A DNA stretch of 64,000 nucleotides. It comes from DATBLE01 sp963841405. GTDB lineage: Bacteria; Actinomycetota; Thermoleophilia; Gaiellales; Gaiellaceae. The position numbers were made by a program, and so were the translations under genes. Below the pieces are notes generated by a model. That model did not search any database. It was given only the letters and a program-made list of their open reading frames with translations, and was not told where the DNA came from. The stretch lies in NCBI GenBank assembly GCA_963841405.1, contig CAWJCM010000007.1, positions 124,001 through 188,000 on the forward strand, written 5' to 3'. This document shows, one piece after another, positions 15,347 through 24,563 of the stretch. Numbering within the stretch: the first letter of the stretch is position 1; every line of letters starts with the position of its first letter.

Positions 15347-16702
15347 ATGGCCGTCACGGAGTCGCGGCAGGCCGAGGGCGCGCAGGTCGTCGCCGAGGAC
15401 CGCCGGTACCTGATCCACTCGTGGTCGGTGCAGTCGGCGCTCGCGCCGATCCCGGTGGCGGGCGGCGAGGGCCGCTACTTCTGGGACTACGAGGGAAAGC
15501 GGTACCTCGACTTCGCCGCGCAGCTCGTCAACCTGGCGCTCGGCCATCAGCACCCGAAGCTGGTCGCCGCCGTCAAGGAGCAGGCCGACCGGCTCTGCAC
15601 GATCGCGCCCGGCGTCGCCAACGACAGGCGTTCCGAGCTCGCGCGCCTCGTCGCCGAGTGCATGCCGGGCGACCTGAACCGCACCTTCTTCACGAACGGC
15701 GGCGCCGAGGCGAACGAGAACGCGGTCAAGCTCGCCCGCTGGGTGACCGGCCGGCACAAGATCGTGGCTCGCTACCGCTCGTACCACGGCGCCACCGCCG
15801 GCGCGATCACGCTGACCGGCGATCCGCGGCGCTGGTTCGCCGAGCCGGGCCTGCCCGGGATCGTCCGGATGTTCGACCCCTACACCTACCGCTGCCCCGC
15901 CGGCCACCCGAGCCCCTGTCCCGTCTGCACGGGCGCCCCGCACCTCGAGGAGATCCTCATGTACGAGGGGCCGCACACGGTCGCCGCGGTGATGCTCGAG
16001 ACCGTCACCGGGACGAACGGGATCATCGTGCCGCCCGACGGCTACCTGCAGTCGATCCGCGAGGTCTGCGACCGCCACGGGATCCTCCTGATCCTCGACG
16101 AGGTGATGGCCGGCTGGGGACGGACGGGCCGCTGGTTCGGCTGCGACCACTGGGACGTCGTCCCGGACATCATCACCACCGCGAAGGGGATCAACTCCGG
16201 CTACGTCCCGCTCGGAGCGATGACCGTCCGTGACCACGTCTACGACGCGATCAAGGACCGGTTCTTCGCCGGGGGGCTCACCTACTCGGGCCACCCGCTC
16301 GCCTGCGCCACCGGCGTCGCGTCGATCGAGGCGTTCCGCGAGGAGGGTGTGGTCGAGAACGCCGCCGCGATGGGCGACTATCTCGGCGGGGCCCTTCCGC
16401 GTCTCGCCCAGCGGCATCCGAGCATCGGCGAGATCAGGGGGCTGGGCCTCTTCTGGGGGCTCGAGCTCGTCCGGAACCGGGAGACGAAGGAGCCGCTCGT
16501 CCCCTTCAACGCAGGGGGCGAGGCGGCCGAGCCGATCACGCGGATCACGAAGGCGTGCCTGGAACGCGGGTTGTACCCGTTCGTGCACTGGAACGTCCTC
16601 GCGATCACGCCGCCGCTGAACATCGCGCGCGGGGAGCTCGACGAGGGCCTCGAGATCCTCGACGACGTCCTCTCGATCGCGGACGAGTACTCGACCGAGT
16701 AG
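15347..16702 (+). CDS. class III aminotransferase (omega-amino acid / taurine:pyruvate type)
   Basis: The 451-residue PLP enzyme has the class III layout: LVNLALGHQHPKL, FFTNGGAEANENAVKLAR near residue 112, YRSYHGATAGAITLTG near 145, LILDEVMAGWGRTG near 245 and the PLP lysine in DIITTAKGINSGYVPLGA near 275. The YRCPAGHPSPCPVCTG segment with paired Cys resembles taurine-pyruvate and beta-alanine-pyruvate aminotransferases. The divergent partner mmsA would take the malonate or methylmalonate semialdehyde formed. TAGGAT lies 8 bases before ATG 15347, with GGGG also in place as a weak ribosome site. Confidence 0.85.
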   Translation: MAVTESRQAEGAQVVAEDRRYLIHSWSVQSALAPIPVAGGEGRYFWDYEGKRYLDFAAQLVNLALGHQHPKLVAAVKEQADRLCTIAPGVANDRRSELARLVAECMPGDLNRTFFTNGGAEANENAVKLARWVTGRHKIVARYRSYHGATAGAITLTGDPRRWFAEPGLPGIVRMFDPYTYRCPAGHPSPCPVCTGAPHLEEILMYEGPHTVAAVMLETVTGTNGIIVPPDGYLQSIREVCDRHGILLILDEVMAGWGRTGRWFGCDHWDVVPDIITTAKGINSGYVPLGAMTVRDHVYDAIKDRFFAGGLTYSGHPLACATGVASIEAFREEGVVENAAAMGDYLGGALPRLAQRHPSIGEIRGLGLFWGLELVRNRETKEPLVPFNAGGEAAEPITRITKACLERGLYPFVHWNVLAITPPLNIARGELDEGLEILDDVLSIADEYSTE

Positions 16703-16714
16703 CGCTGCTGGCGC

Positions 16715-18832
16715 GTGCAGAGAAGCACGGCGGCCAGCTTTGCGCGTCCCTGGCTCGGGCTGACCGCGATCGTGGTCGGCGCCTCGGCGCTGCTCGCGTT
16801 CGGGACGCTCCAGCTGCGGGAGTGGGTCGTGCAGACGGACGAGATGCTCTACGTGAAGCTCGCCCGCCACATGGGCACGACCGGCTCACCGCTTCCCAGC
16901 CTGCACGGCGGGCACGTCGGCTTCCTCGGCATCGTCTACCCGATCCTCATGGCGCCGTTCTACGGCAGCCTCGACAACGTCGACGCGTTCACGACCGCGC
17001 ACGCCGTCAACGCCGTGCTCTTCGCGAGCGCGGCGATCCCCGCGTATCTGCTCGGCAGGCGCCTGGTCCCAACGTGGTGGGCACTGGCGGTCGCGCTCCT
17101 CACGCTCGCAGTCCCGTGGGCGGTGAACGCCGCCTTCGTCATGTCGGAGCCGGCCGCCTACCCCGTGTTCATCTGGGCGATCCTGGCGTGTCATGTGGCG
17201 GTCAGCGAGCCTTCGGGAGGCTCCGACGCGCTCGCCGTGGCGGCGCTGGCGCTCGCGTTCTTCACGCGGCCGCAGTTCCTCTTCCTCGCCGCGGTACTGC
17301 CGTTCGCCGCGATCGTCGCGGTCGGCCCGCGGCCGGCGCTGGCGCAGCACCGGCGCCTGGCGGTCGCCTACCTCGTCGGTGGGATCGTCGTGGTGGTGCT
17401 CGCCGCGCTCGGCCAGGGCCACCGCCTGCTCGGCGACTACGGCGTGACCGCAACCCAGGGCTCGATCCTCCCGGCGATCGCGTGGAAGTCGGCGGCCGTC
17501 CATCTCGACGTGCTCGCGGTCGGACTCGGCGTCGTGCCGCTGCTGCTGGGCGCCGGTTGGGCGTACTCGGCGTTGCGGGCCGGCCCGGTCCGGCTACGCG
17601 CCTTCGCCGCGATCACGGCGGTGGCACTCCCGCTGCTCGCGCTCGAGACCGGCTCCTACGACGTCCGCTTCGGCGGCTCCGACGTCGTCCGCGACCGGTA
17701 CCTCTACTACCTTGCGCCGCTTCTGCTCCTGGCCTCGGCCGTCTGCCTGCGCCAGGAACGGTTGCCGCTGATCGGAATCGCCGCGGTCACGGTTGCGTTC
17801 GCCGCCACCGTGGTCTTCGCCGACTTCGCCCCCGTTGCCGGGCTGTGGGTGGATTCGCCCGAGTCGGTCCTCAACGGGCTGATCCACGACGAGTCGGGCG
17901 GCCTGCCGGCCGGCGTGTTCGTCGCCCTCTGCGGGCTTCTGCTCGGCGTGATCTGCCTCGGACTCGCGCTGATCCCCCGGCGCGCCGCCGCCCTCGGTGT
18001 CGGCGTCGCCGTCTTCTGCTTCGGCGGCGCCGTGGCCGGCTACGCCTTCCACCGGCTGCTGAACAGCAACACGCCGCTGGGCGTGCCGAGCACGGGCAAG
18101 GACCGCGTCCGCAACTGGATCGACACGGTGATTCCGGCCGGCAATCAGGTCGCGGTGCTCGCCTATCCCCTTTCCCGCGACTGGGGGCAGAGCGCGATCC
18201 AGTGGTGGGACGCCGAGTTCTGGAACAACCGCGCCGATCGGGCCTTCGTCGTCCCGGACGGCACGTTCACCTACACGCCGTTTCCGAGCGACGTCCTCAA
18301 CCTGGACTTCGCCAGCGGGCGCATCGCCGGAACGGACGACGCGCCCCCGTACGTGCTCACGGCGCCGAACGACTCCCGCTTCTCGCTCGCCGGGGCGCAG
18401 ACCGCCGCGAACGTCGGGCTCGTCCTGCGCGAGGTCGCCCGGCCGTACAGAGCAGAGTGGGCCACCCGCGGGCTGGACAGCGACGGCTGGACGCGGCCAG
18501 GCCGACCGGCGATCATCAGGCTTTACGCCGCCCCCGGGCGGCCCGCGCGGGCGGCCACGGTGACGGTCCTGCTCGACGCGCCGCCGGAAGCGGGAGCACC
18601 CGTCTCCTACCGCCTGGGCACGCAGACCGGGACCGTGGCCCCGGGCACGCGCGTGCAGCCCGCGCAGACGGTCTGCCTCCCCGCGGGCGGGCACGCCGAT
18701 CTTCCGCTCACGACCGGTGGCTCGGCCACGATCGAGAGCCCGCCGCTCGGCCCCAGTCCAACCGGTCCGGTGCGCAACGTCGGGGTGACCGTGTCCGGGG
18801 TGGTTGTGACGGACGAGCAGCAGCCGTGCTAG
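16715..18832 (+). CDS. GT-C-type multi-spanning membrane glycosyltransferase-like protein
   Basis: The 705-residue protein starts at a GTG 12 bases after the aminotransferase stop. It has about a dozen transmembrane segments in the first 460 residues and a large extracytoplasmic C-terminal domain. The first loop carries VQTDEMLYVKLARHM, a GT-C (ArnT/PMT-like) acidic motif expected to bind lipid-linked sugar. The C-domain has WIDTVIPAGNQV and WWDAEFWNNRADRAF, also seen in the proteins at 43089-45359 and 50241-52337, so the three are paralogues. Likely transfers a sugar from a polyprenyl phosphate outside the membrane; acceptor unknown. Its metabolic neighbours do not explain it. Confidence 0.72.
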   Translation: MQRSTAASFARPWLGLTAIVVGASALLAFGTLQLREWVVQTDEMLYVKLARHMGTTGSPLPSLHGGHVGFLGIVYPILMAPFYGSLDNVDAFTTAHAVNAVLFASAAIPAYLLGRRLVPTWWALAVALLTLAVPWAVNAAFVMSEPAAYPVFIWAILACHVAVSEPSGGSDALAVAALALAFFTRPQFLFLAAVLPFAAIVAVGPRPALAQHRRLAVAYLVGGIVVVVLAALGQGHRLLGDYGVTATQGSILPAIAWKSAAVHLDVLAVGLGVVPLLLGAGWAYSALRAGPVRLRAFAAITAVALPLLALETGSYDVRFGGSDVVRDRYLYYLAPLLLLASAVCLRQERLPLIGIAAVTVAFAATVVFADFAPVAGLWVDSPESVLNGLIHDESGGLPAGVFVALCGLLLGVICLGLALIPRRAAALGVGVAVFCFGGAVAGYAFHRLLNSNTPLGVPSTGKDRVRNWIDTVIPAGNQVAVLAYPLSRDWGQSAIQWWDAEFWNNRADRAFVVPDGTFTYTPFPSDVLNLDFASGRIAGTDDAPPYVLTAPNDSRFSLAGAQTAANVGLVLREVARPYRAEWATRGLDSDGWTRPGRPAIIRLYAAPGRPARAATVTVLLDAPPEAGAPVSYRLGTQTGTVAPGTRVQPAQTVCLPAGGHADLPLTTGGSATIESPPLGPSPTGPVRNVGVTVSGVVVTDEQQPC

Positions 18833-19458
18833 AGATTCGGTCCGTGGGGCTCTACCACGATGCGAGCCGGGCGTTGCAGGACCGGTTCGACACGCGCAGG
18901 CTCGCCGACCGGATCGACGAGCGGATCGTCCACGACGCGATCGACGAGGACGATCGCGCGTTCATCGAGGGCGCAGACATGTTCTTCATCGCCACCGCGG
19001 ACGCCGAGGGCCGGCCCCAGTGCTCGTACAAGGGCGGCGACCCCGGCTTCGTCCGCGTCCTCGACGAGCGCACGATCGCGTTCCCGCTCTACGACGGCAA
19101 CGGCATGTACCTGACCGCCGGCAACGCCCTCGTCAACCCGCACGTCGGCCTGCTGTTCATCGACTTCGAGCGGCGCAGGCGGCTGCGGCTGAACGGCGTC
19201 GCCTCGATCGCCGAGGACGACCCGCTGCTCGCGGGGTACCCGGAGGCGCAGCTCGTCGTCCGGGTCGAGGCGACCGAGGTCTTTCCGAACTGCCCGCGTT
19301 ACATCCCCGAGTACCGGCTTGTCCGCCGGTCGCGCTTCGTCCCGCGCGAGCAGTGCCGGACGCCGGTGCCGGCGTGGAAGACGCGGGAGTGGGCGAGCGA
19401 CGTCCTCCGAGAGGACGACCCGGCCCGCGATCCCGACGCCGAAGTGATCGAGCGATAG
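18826..19458 (+). CDS. pyridoxamine 5'-phosphate oxidase-fold protein
   Basis: About 210 residues with the split-barrel flavin-binding fold: ADMFFIATADAEGRPQCSYKGGDPGFVRVLD (residues about 48-78), FPLYDGNGMYLTAGNAL and HVGLLFIDFERRRRLRLNG, ending with NCPRYIPEYR. This is the COG3576-like group, of unassigned function; flavin or F420 binding is plausible because the window encodes F420 synthesis. GTG 18826 overlaps the previous stop by 7 bp; GTG 18844 is an in-frame alternative. Confidence 0.75.
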   Translation: MLEIRSVGLYHDASRALQDRFDTRRLADRIDERIVHDAIDEDDRAFIEGADMFFIATADAEGRPQCSYKGGDPGFVRVLDERTIAFPLYDGNGMYLTAGNALVNPHVGLLFIDFERRRRLRLNGVASIAEDDPLLAGYPEAQLVVRVEATEVFPNCPRYIPEYRLVRRSRFVPREQCRTPVPAWKTREWASDVLREDDPARDPDAEVIER

Positions 19459-20381
19459 CCCCGCGCGTCTTCGCATCTCGACGCTTTCCGGAGCGGGTGC
19501 GGTCCGAGCTCGAGCGCTCGTTCGAGCTGGAGGTGCACGACTCGGTCTGGCCACCTGCGCGCGACGAGCTGCTCGCGGGGGTGGCGGGCAAGGACGGCCT
19601 GATGCTGATGCTGACCGACCGCGTAGACGACGAGCTGCTCGACGCCGCCGGGCCGCAGCTCGAGATCGTCGCCGACTACTCCGTCGGCATCGACAACATC
19701 GACGTCGAGGCGTGCCGGCGTCGCGGCGTCGTCGTCTCGAACACGCCCGACGTCCTCACCGAGACGACGGCCGAGCTGACGATCGCGATCATGCTCGCGC
19801 TGCTGCGCCGGGTGGCCGAGGGCGACCGCCTGATCCGCCGCCGCGAGGAGTGGATCTGGGCGCCGAACCTGATGCTCGGTCGCGGCCTGCCGGGTCTCAC
19901 TCTCGGGCTGGTCGGCCACGGCAGGATCGGCGGTGCCGTCGAGCGGCTCGCGGTCGCTCACGGGATGAGGGTGATCCACACCACCCGCACGAGCGGCCTG
20001 GCGCTCGACGAGCTGCTAGCCACGGCGGACGTCGTTTCCCTGCATCTCCCGTTGACCGACGAAAGCCGCCACCTGATCGACGAGGCCGCGCTGGCGCGGA
20101 TGAAGCCGACTGCGGTGCTCGTCAACGTCAGTCGCGGGCCGATCGTCGACGAGTCGGCGCTCGTCGAGGCGCTCCGCGGAGGGCGCATCGCGGGCGCCGC
20201 GCTGGACGTGTTCGAGCGCGAGCCGGAGGTGCACCCGGGGCTGCTGGAGCTCGAAAACGTCGTCCTCGTCCCGCACCTGGGCTCGGCGACGGAGGAGACG
20301 CGCGAGGCGATGGGGATGCTCTGCGTGGAGGCACTGCGGGCGGTGCTGCTCGAGGGCCGCGTGCCCGCGAACGCCGTCTAG
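19455..20381 (+). CDS. D-2-hydroxyacid dehydrogenase (glyoxylate/hydroxypyruvate reductase type)
   Basis: About 308 residues of the 2-hydroxyacid dehydrogenase family. The cofactor loop GLVGHGRIGGAVERLA is near residue 150. Catalytic Arg is in VNVSRGPIVDE (about 225), Glu in DVFEREPEVH (about 255) and His in VLVPHLGSATEETREAMG (about 275). ADYSVGIDNIDVEACRRRGV and TPDVLTETTAEL match glyoxylate reductases. The conserved opening PRVFASRRFPE is in frame but has no standard start codon: an ATA at 19455 overlapping the previous TAG is the only nearby candidate, and GTG 19497 would delete the first strand. Reduces a 2-oxo acid with NAD(P)H; substrate not certain. Confidence 0.82.
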   Translation: MAPRVFASRRFPERVRSELERSFELEVHDSVWPPARDELLAGVAGKDGLMLMLTDRVDDELLDAAGPQLEIVADYSVGIDNIDVEACRRRGVVVSNTPDVLTETTAELTIAIMLALLRRVAEGDRLIRRREEWIWAPNLMLGRGLPGLTLGLVGHGRIGGAVERLAVAHGMRVIHTTRTSGLALDELLATADVVSLHLPLTDESRHLIDEAALARMKPTAVLVNVSRGPIVDESALVEALRGGRIAGAALDVFEREPEVHPGLLELENVVLVPHLGSATEETREAMGMLCVEALRAVLLEGRVPANAV

Positions 20382-21855
20382 ACCACGGCCTGCGCGAGAC
20401 CGCCAGCACGGCGATCACGACAGCGATCACGAGTGAGTACAGCGCTTGATGAAGTTGGCCTCGAGTAGCGCAGCTCAGCTGAGGGCGGTCGGCGCTCGCG
20501 CCAGGGGCGTGCCTGCTCGAGCTGCGCGGAGATCCGGAGGAGCGGCGCCTCGCCGGCAGGGCGGCCGACCAGCTGCACGCCGATCGGCAGGCCATCCTCG
20601 CTCCAGGACAGCGGAAGCGACACCGCAGGGAACCCCGTGATGTTCGCCACCTGCGTGAAGGGCGTGAAGCGGCCGGCGTTCGCGAACTGATCCCACGGAT
20701 CGTCGTCCTCGAGCGCTCCGATCGCGACCGGGGGCTGCGCGAGGGTCGGAGTCAGCAGCAGGTCGTAGTCGTCGAGGAAGGCGACGATGCGCCGCGAGCT
20801 GTCCGTAGCCGGCCGTCGCGCGGACGTAGTCGACTGCGCATTGGCTGCGACTGCGCGGCCTCGACAGGGCGCGGGTCTCGGCTCGAGCAGACTCGAGCGG
20901 GCGGCCCGTACAACGCCGGGATCACCCGCCAGACCTGCATGAAGCCGGCTGAACAGCTCGTAGTCGCGCCAGGCCGGCGCGGCCTCCTCGACGGAGTGGC
21001 CGAGCTCCCCGAGCAGGGCCGCGGCGTCGTTCGCGGCGTCGACGCACTCGGCGGCAACCGGAGCGTCGATCAGCGGTGAGGTGGTCGTAGCGCGATTCGC
21101 AGCCGGCCCGGGTCGCGGCCGACCTCCTCCGCGAAGGGCCGCTCCGGCGGCGGCGCCCACCACGGGTCGCCCGGCTCGTACCCCGCCATCACGTCGAGGA
21201 GCGCGGCCGCATCGGCGACTGTGCGGGTGAGCGGACCGCTCGTCGAGAAGCCCTCCAACCCGCCGTACGGCGCCGGCGAGACGCGCCCCCGCGCAGGCTT
21301 GATCCCGAACAGGCCGCAGCAGGAGGCGGGTATGCGGATCGACCCGCCGCCGTCGCTCGCGTGCGCGGCGGGAGCGAGACCGGCCGCCACCGCAGCGGCG
21401 GCGCCGCCGCTCGAGCCGCCGGGCGTCCGCGAGGTATCCCAGGGGTTGCGGCAGGGCCCGTTCAGCTCCGACTCGGTCACGGCCGTCAGCCCCAGCTCGG
21501 GCGTGTTCGTCTTCCCGATCACGACGAAGCCGGCTTCCTTCAGCCGGCGGACGACGGCCGCGTCGAAGTCCGGCACGTAGTCGGCGAACGCGCGGCAGGA
21601 GAACGTCGTCCGGATCCCGGCGGTCTCGTTCAGGTCCTTGATCGGCAGCGGCACGCCGGAGAACGGGCCGTCCGGAAGCTCGCCGGCCGCCGCCGCCCGC
21701 GCCTCCTCTCCGCACACCGTGACGAACGCGTTCAGCTGGGGGTCGAGCCGCTCGATTCGCTCGAGGTACAGCTCGACCAGCTCGATCGGCACGACCTCGC
21801 CCCGCCGGACGAGGTCGGCCTGCTCGGTGGCGCTCAGGAAGGCGAGCTCGTCCAT
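20378..21855 (-). pseudogene. amidase-signature hydrolase, disrupted by several frameshifts
   Basis: The N-terminal 250 residues from ATG 21855 are a good amidase (AS family): Lys in VPLPIKDLNET, SRTPGGSSGGAAAAVAAGLAP with the cis-Ser and Ser nucleophile, SDGGGSIRIPASCCGLFGIKPARGRVS. The frame then breaks near 21090 and resumes in another frame as TTTSPLIDAPVAAECVDAANDAAALLGELGH. Around 20825 the DYVRATAGYG piece lies in a third frame before SSRRIVAFLDDYDLLLTPTLAQPPVAIGAL continues. The usual end near ARPWRERRPP runs on without its stop. At least three frame changes make this a pseudogene unless the assembly is poor here. It overlaps the end of the PPOX gene by 22 bp. Confidence 0.8.
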
Positions 21856-22220
21856 TCGGTCCGCTCCTCGATCGTCACCGCGATCACCGGCCCGGTGGGC
21901 GGGCGCCGTGCGTACTGCGGGTACTTGGCAGCGAGCAGCTCCATGGACCGGCGATCGTCCACGATCCGGGCAACCCCGCGCAAGCGCACCCACCAGAGCC
22001 TGGACCAGTCGTCCTCGTAGTGGTCGATCACCACCTCGACCTGCGGGTTCGCCTCGATGTTGGCGAGGCGCTTCAGCCTGCGCGTCCGCTTCGGCTTCTC
22101 GTCGACCGCGGTGTACAGCGTGTCCCCCTCGACCGCGAAGCAGATCGGGACGACGTGCGGGCGGCCGTCGGCACCGACCGTCGCGAGGCGGGCGACCGGC
22201 TCGTCCTCAGGCGAGGGCAA
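21834..22220 (-). CDS. PPOX-class F420-dependent protein, Rv0121-like
   Basis: The 128-residue split-barrel protein has PVARLATVGADGRPHVVPICFAVEGDTLYTAVDEKPKR and ANPQVEVVIDHYEDDWSRLWWVRLRG, the pattern of the Rv0121-type family thought to use F420. TTG 22220 overlaps the fbiC stop by 14 bp. The first ten or so residues of the usual family N-terminus are absent, so it is slightly short. The position directly after fbiC fits an F420 user; reaction unknown. Confidence 0.8.
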   Translation of the reverse strand: MPSPEDEPVARLATVGADGRPHVVPICFAVEGDTLYTAVDEKPKRTRRLKRLANIEANPQVEVVIDHYEDDWSRLWWVRLRGVARIVDDRRSMELLAAKYPQYARRPPTGPVIAVTIEERTEWTSSPS

Positions 22221-24528
22221 GGCCGGGCCGGATCAGCCTGTCAGGCCGGCGGAGGCGGGCGGTATCGACCGGCGGGTTGATCGGCTCGGCGAGCGGCGGC
22301 GCCCCGAAGGAGGCGGCAACGCGGTCGGCCGCCGGCGTCCCGTACAGCGTCGTCCGCGGGCGCGGGATCCGGCCCGCCGCGCGGATCGCCTCCTCCATCA
22401 GCTCCGGGGGCATCTCCTGGCCGTGGTCTGCGCCGGCCGCCCGCGAGATCGACTCGTTCATCAGCGTCCCGCCGAGGTCGTTGACTCCGGAGCGCAAGCA
22501 AGCTTGCGCTCCGGACAGACCCAGCTTCACCCATGAGGCCTGGATGTTCGTGATGTGCGGATGCAGGGCCAGTCGGCCGACGGCATGCATGAGGACGGCT
22601 TCCCGGAACGTCGGCCCTGAGCGCGCCCGGCCCTTCAGGTAGATCGGCGCCTCCATGTGCACGAACGGCAGCGGCACCAGCTCGGTGAAGCCCCCGGTGC
22701 GCTGCTGCAGCTCGCGGGTGCGCAGCAGGTGCCGCGCCCAGCTTCTCGGCGTGTCGACGTGCCCGAACATGATCGTCGCCGTCGAGCGCAACCCCGCCCG
22801 GTGCGCGGTCTCGTGCACCTCGAGCCACTGGGCCGTGTTCACCTTGTCGGGACACAGCACCGCGCGGACCTCGTCGTCGAGGATCTCGGCCGCGGTGCCC
22901 GGCAGAGATGCGAGGCCGGCATCCCTCAGGCGGGCGAGGTAGGCATCGAGCGGCTCGCCCAGCGTCGCCGCGCCCTGCCAGACCTCGAGCGCGGAGAACG
23001 CGTGCACGTGGATCCCCGGCACGGCCGCCTTGACCGCCTCGCAGACCTCGACGTAGTAGTCGCCGTCGAAGCCGGGATGGATCCCGCCCTGGAGGCAGAT
23101 CTCGACCGCCCCCCGTTCCCACGCCTCCTGTGCGCGGCGCACGATCTCCTCGGTCGGCACGACGTAGGCCGGCCCGCGCAGGTTCTCCGCCAGCTTCCCC
23201 TTGGAGAACGCGCAGAAGCCGCACCGGAAGTAGCAGACGTTCGTGTAGTTGACGTTCCGCGTGACGACGTAGCTGACCTCGTCGCCTGCGACCTCGCGCC
23301 GCAGGGCGTCGGCGGCGGCGAAGACCCGGTGCAGCTCCTCGCCGCGAGCGGCGAAGAGCCGCGCGATCTCGTCCTCGCCGAGCTGATCGGCCGTGTCCAG
23401 CGGGAGCGCGTCGCGCGGCGTGAAGGGCACCGGCGTCCGGGCGCCGGCGAACCAGGCGTCCTCGCGCGCGAGGGCGTCGGCGTCGGCCGATCTGATCGCC
23501 TGCGTCAGCACGCGCGGGGCGAGCCAGCGGCCGCTCAGGAACTCCGGGTAGACCGGCAGCCGTGGCGCGAGCGCCAGGCCGGCGGCCTCGGTCGCGAGCC
23601 GCAGGCGCTCGATCTCCGGCCAGGGCGCCTCCGGGTTGACATGGTCGATCGTCACGGGGGACACGCCGCCCCAGTCGTCGATGCCCGCGTCGAGCAGGCG
23701 CGGGAAGTCGTCGTAGCTGAGGTTCGGCGGCGCCTGCACATGGATTTCGGGTGGAAGGATCAGTCGCGCGACGGCGGCGGTCCAGAGCAGGTCGTCGAGC
23801 GCCGGCTCCGGGTGGCGAGCCATCTTCGTGCCGGGCTTGGCGCGGAAGTTCTGGACGATCACCTCCTGGACGTGGCCGTGCTCCCGGTGCAGAGCCGCGA
23901 TCGCCTCGAGCGCCTCGACCCGCTCGGCCCGCGTCTCGCCGATGCCGATCAGGATCCCGGTCGTGAACGGGATGCCGACCTCGCCGGCGAGGCGGATGGT
24001 CTCCAGCCGGGCGGCCGGCCGCTTGTCGGGCGACCCGAAGTGGGGGCCCCCGCGCTCCGAGAGCCGGTCGGAGACCGTCTCGAGCATGATCCCCTGCGAG
24101 GCGCTGACCTCGCGCAGAGCGGCGAGCTCGTCGCGTGCCATCACGCCGGGGTTCGCGTGCGGCAGCAGGCCGGTCTCCTCCAGGACGAGCGCGCACATCC
24201 GGCTCAGGTACTCGATCGTCGTCTCGCAGCCGAGGGCGGCCAGCTCCTCGCGGGCGACGCGGTAGCGCCGTTCGGGCTTGTCGCCGAGCGTGAAGAGCGC
24301 CTCCCTGCAGCCGGCCGCGGCGCCTGCACGGGCGATTTCCAGCACCGCGTCGGGCGTGAGGTAGGCGCGTTCCCCCCGGCGGGGCGGGCCGGCGAACGTG
24401 CAGTAGTGGCAGACGTCCCGGCAGAGCTTGGTCAGGGGGATGAAGACCTTGGGCGAATAGGTGACGACCGGGCGGAGACGCAGGCTCCGGGCCTCGGAGA
24501 GCAGGTCCTCGAGGGGCCGGTCGAGCAC
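22207..24528 (-). CDS. fbiC: 7,8-didemethyl-8-hydroxy-5-deazariboflavin (FO) synthase, CofG-CofH fusion
   Basis: The 773-residue two-domain radical SAM enzyme makes FO, the deazaflavin core of F420, from a ribityl pyrimidine and tyrosine. The CofG half has the cluster motif CRDVCHYC near residue 30; the CofH half has CYFRCGFC near residue 455, followed by CLQGGIHPGFDGDYY and FVHMEAPIYLKGRARSGPT. Fusion is the actinobacterial arrangement. GTG 24528 is preferred: TATGCT lies six bases upstream, a leaderless pattern, in a 35-bp region shared with the divergent cofC. A perfect 14-bp hairpin lies inside the gene at 22486-22515. Confidence 0.96.
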   Translation of the reverse strand: MLDRPLEDLLSEARSLRLRPVVTYSPKVFIPLTKLCRDVCHYCTFAGPPRRGERAYLTPDAVLEIARAGAAAGCREALFTLGDKPERRYRVAREELAALGCETTIEYLSRMCALVLEETGLLPHANPGVMARDELAALREVSASQGIMLETVSDRLSERGGPHFGSPDKRPAARLETIRLAGEVGIPFTTGILIGIGETRAERVEALEAIAALHREHGHVQEVIVQNFRAKPGTKMARHPEPALDDLLWTAAVARLILPPEIHVQAPPNLSYDDFPRLLDAGIDDWGGVSPVTIDHVNPEAPWPEIERLRLATEAAGLALAPRLPVYPEFLSGRWLAPRVLTQAIRSADADALAREDAWFAGARTPVPFTPRDALPLDTADQLGEDEIARLFAARGEELHRVFAAADALRREVAGDEVSYVVTRNVNYTNVCYFRCGFCAFSKGKLAENLRGPAYVVPTEEIVRRAQEAWERGAVEICLQGGIHPGFDGDYYVEVCEAVKAAVPGIHVHAFSALEVWQGAATLGEPLDAYLARLRDAGLASLPGTAAEILDDEVRAVLCPDKVNTAQWLEVHETAHRAGLRSTATIMFGHVDTPRSWARHLLRTRELQQRTGGFTELVPLPFVHMEAPIYLKGRARSGPTFREAVLMHAVGRLALHPHITNIQASWVKLGLSGAQACLRSGVNDLGGTLMNESISRAAGADHGQEMPPELMEEAIRAAGRIPRPRTTLYGTPAADRVAASFGAPPLAEPINPPVDTARLRRPDRLIRPGLALA
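22486..22515. repeat. perfect in-gene hairpin (14-bp stem, 2-base loop)
   Basis: TCCGGAGCGCAAGC, AA, then the exact reverse complement, within the CofH half of fbiC. Confidence 0.75.
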
Positions 24529-24534
24529 GCGGTG

Positions 24535-24557
24535 AGCATACGTGCGGGAGATATCGT
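24535..24557. promoter_or_regulatory. paired -10 elements for divergent leaderless fbiC and cofC
   Basis: Plus strand TATCGT at 24552-24557 is six bases before the cofC GTG; minus strand TATGCT at 24540-24535 is six bases before the fbiC GTG. Both fit TAnnnT. No ribosome site fits between either hexamer and its start. Confidence 0.55.
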
Positions 24558-24563
24558 CACGGC

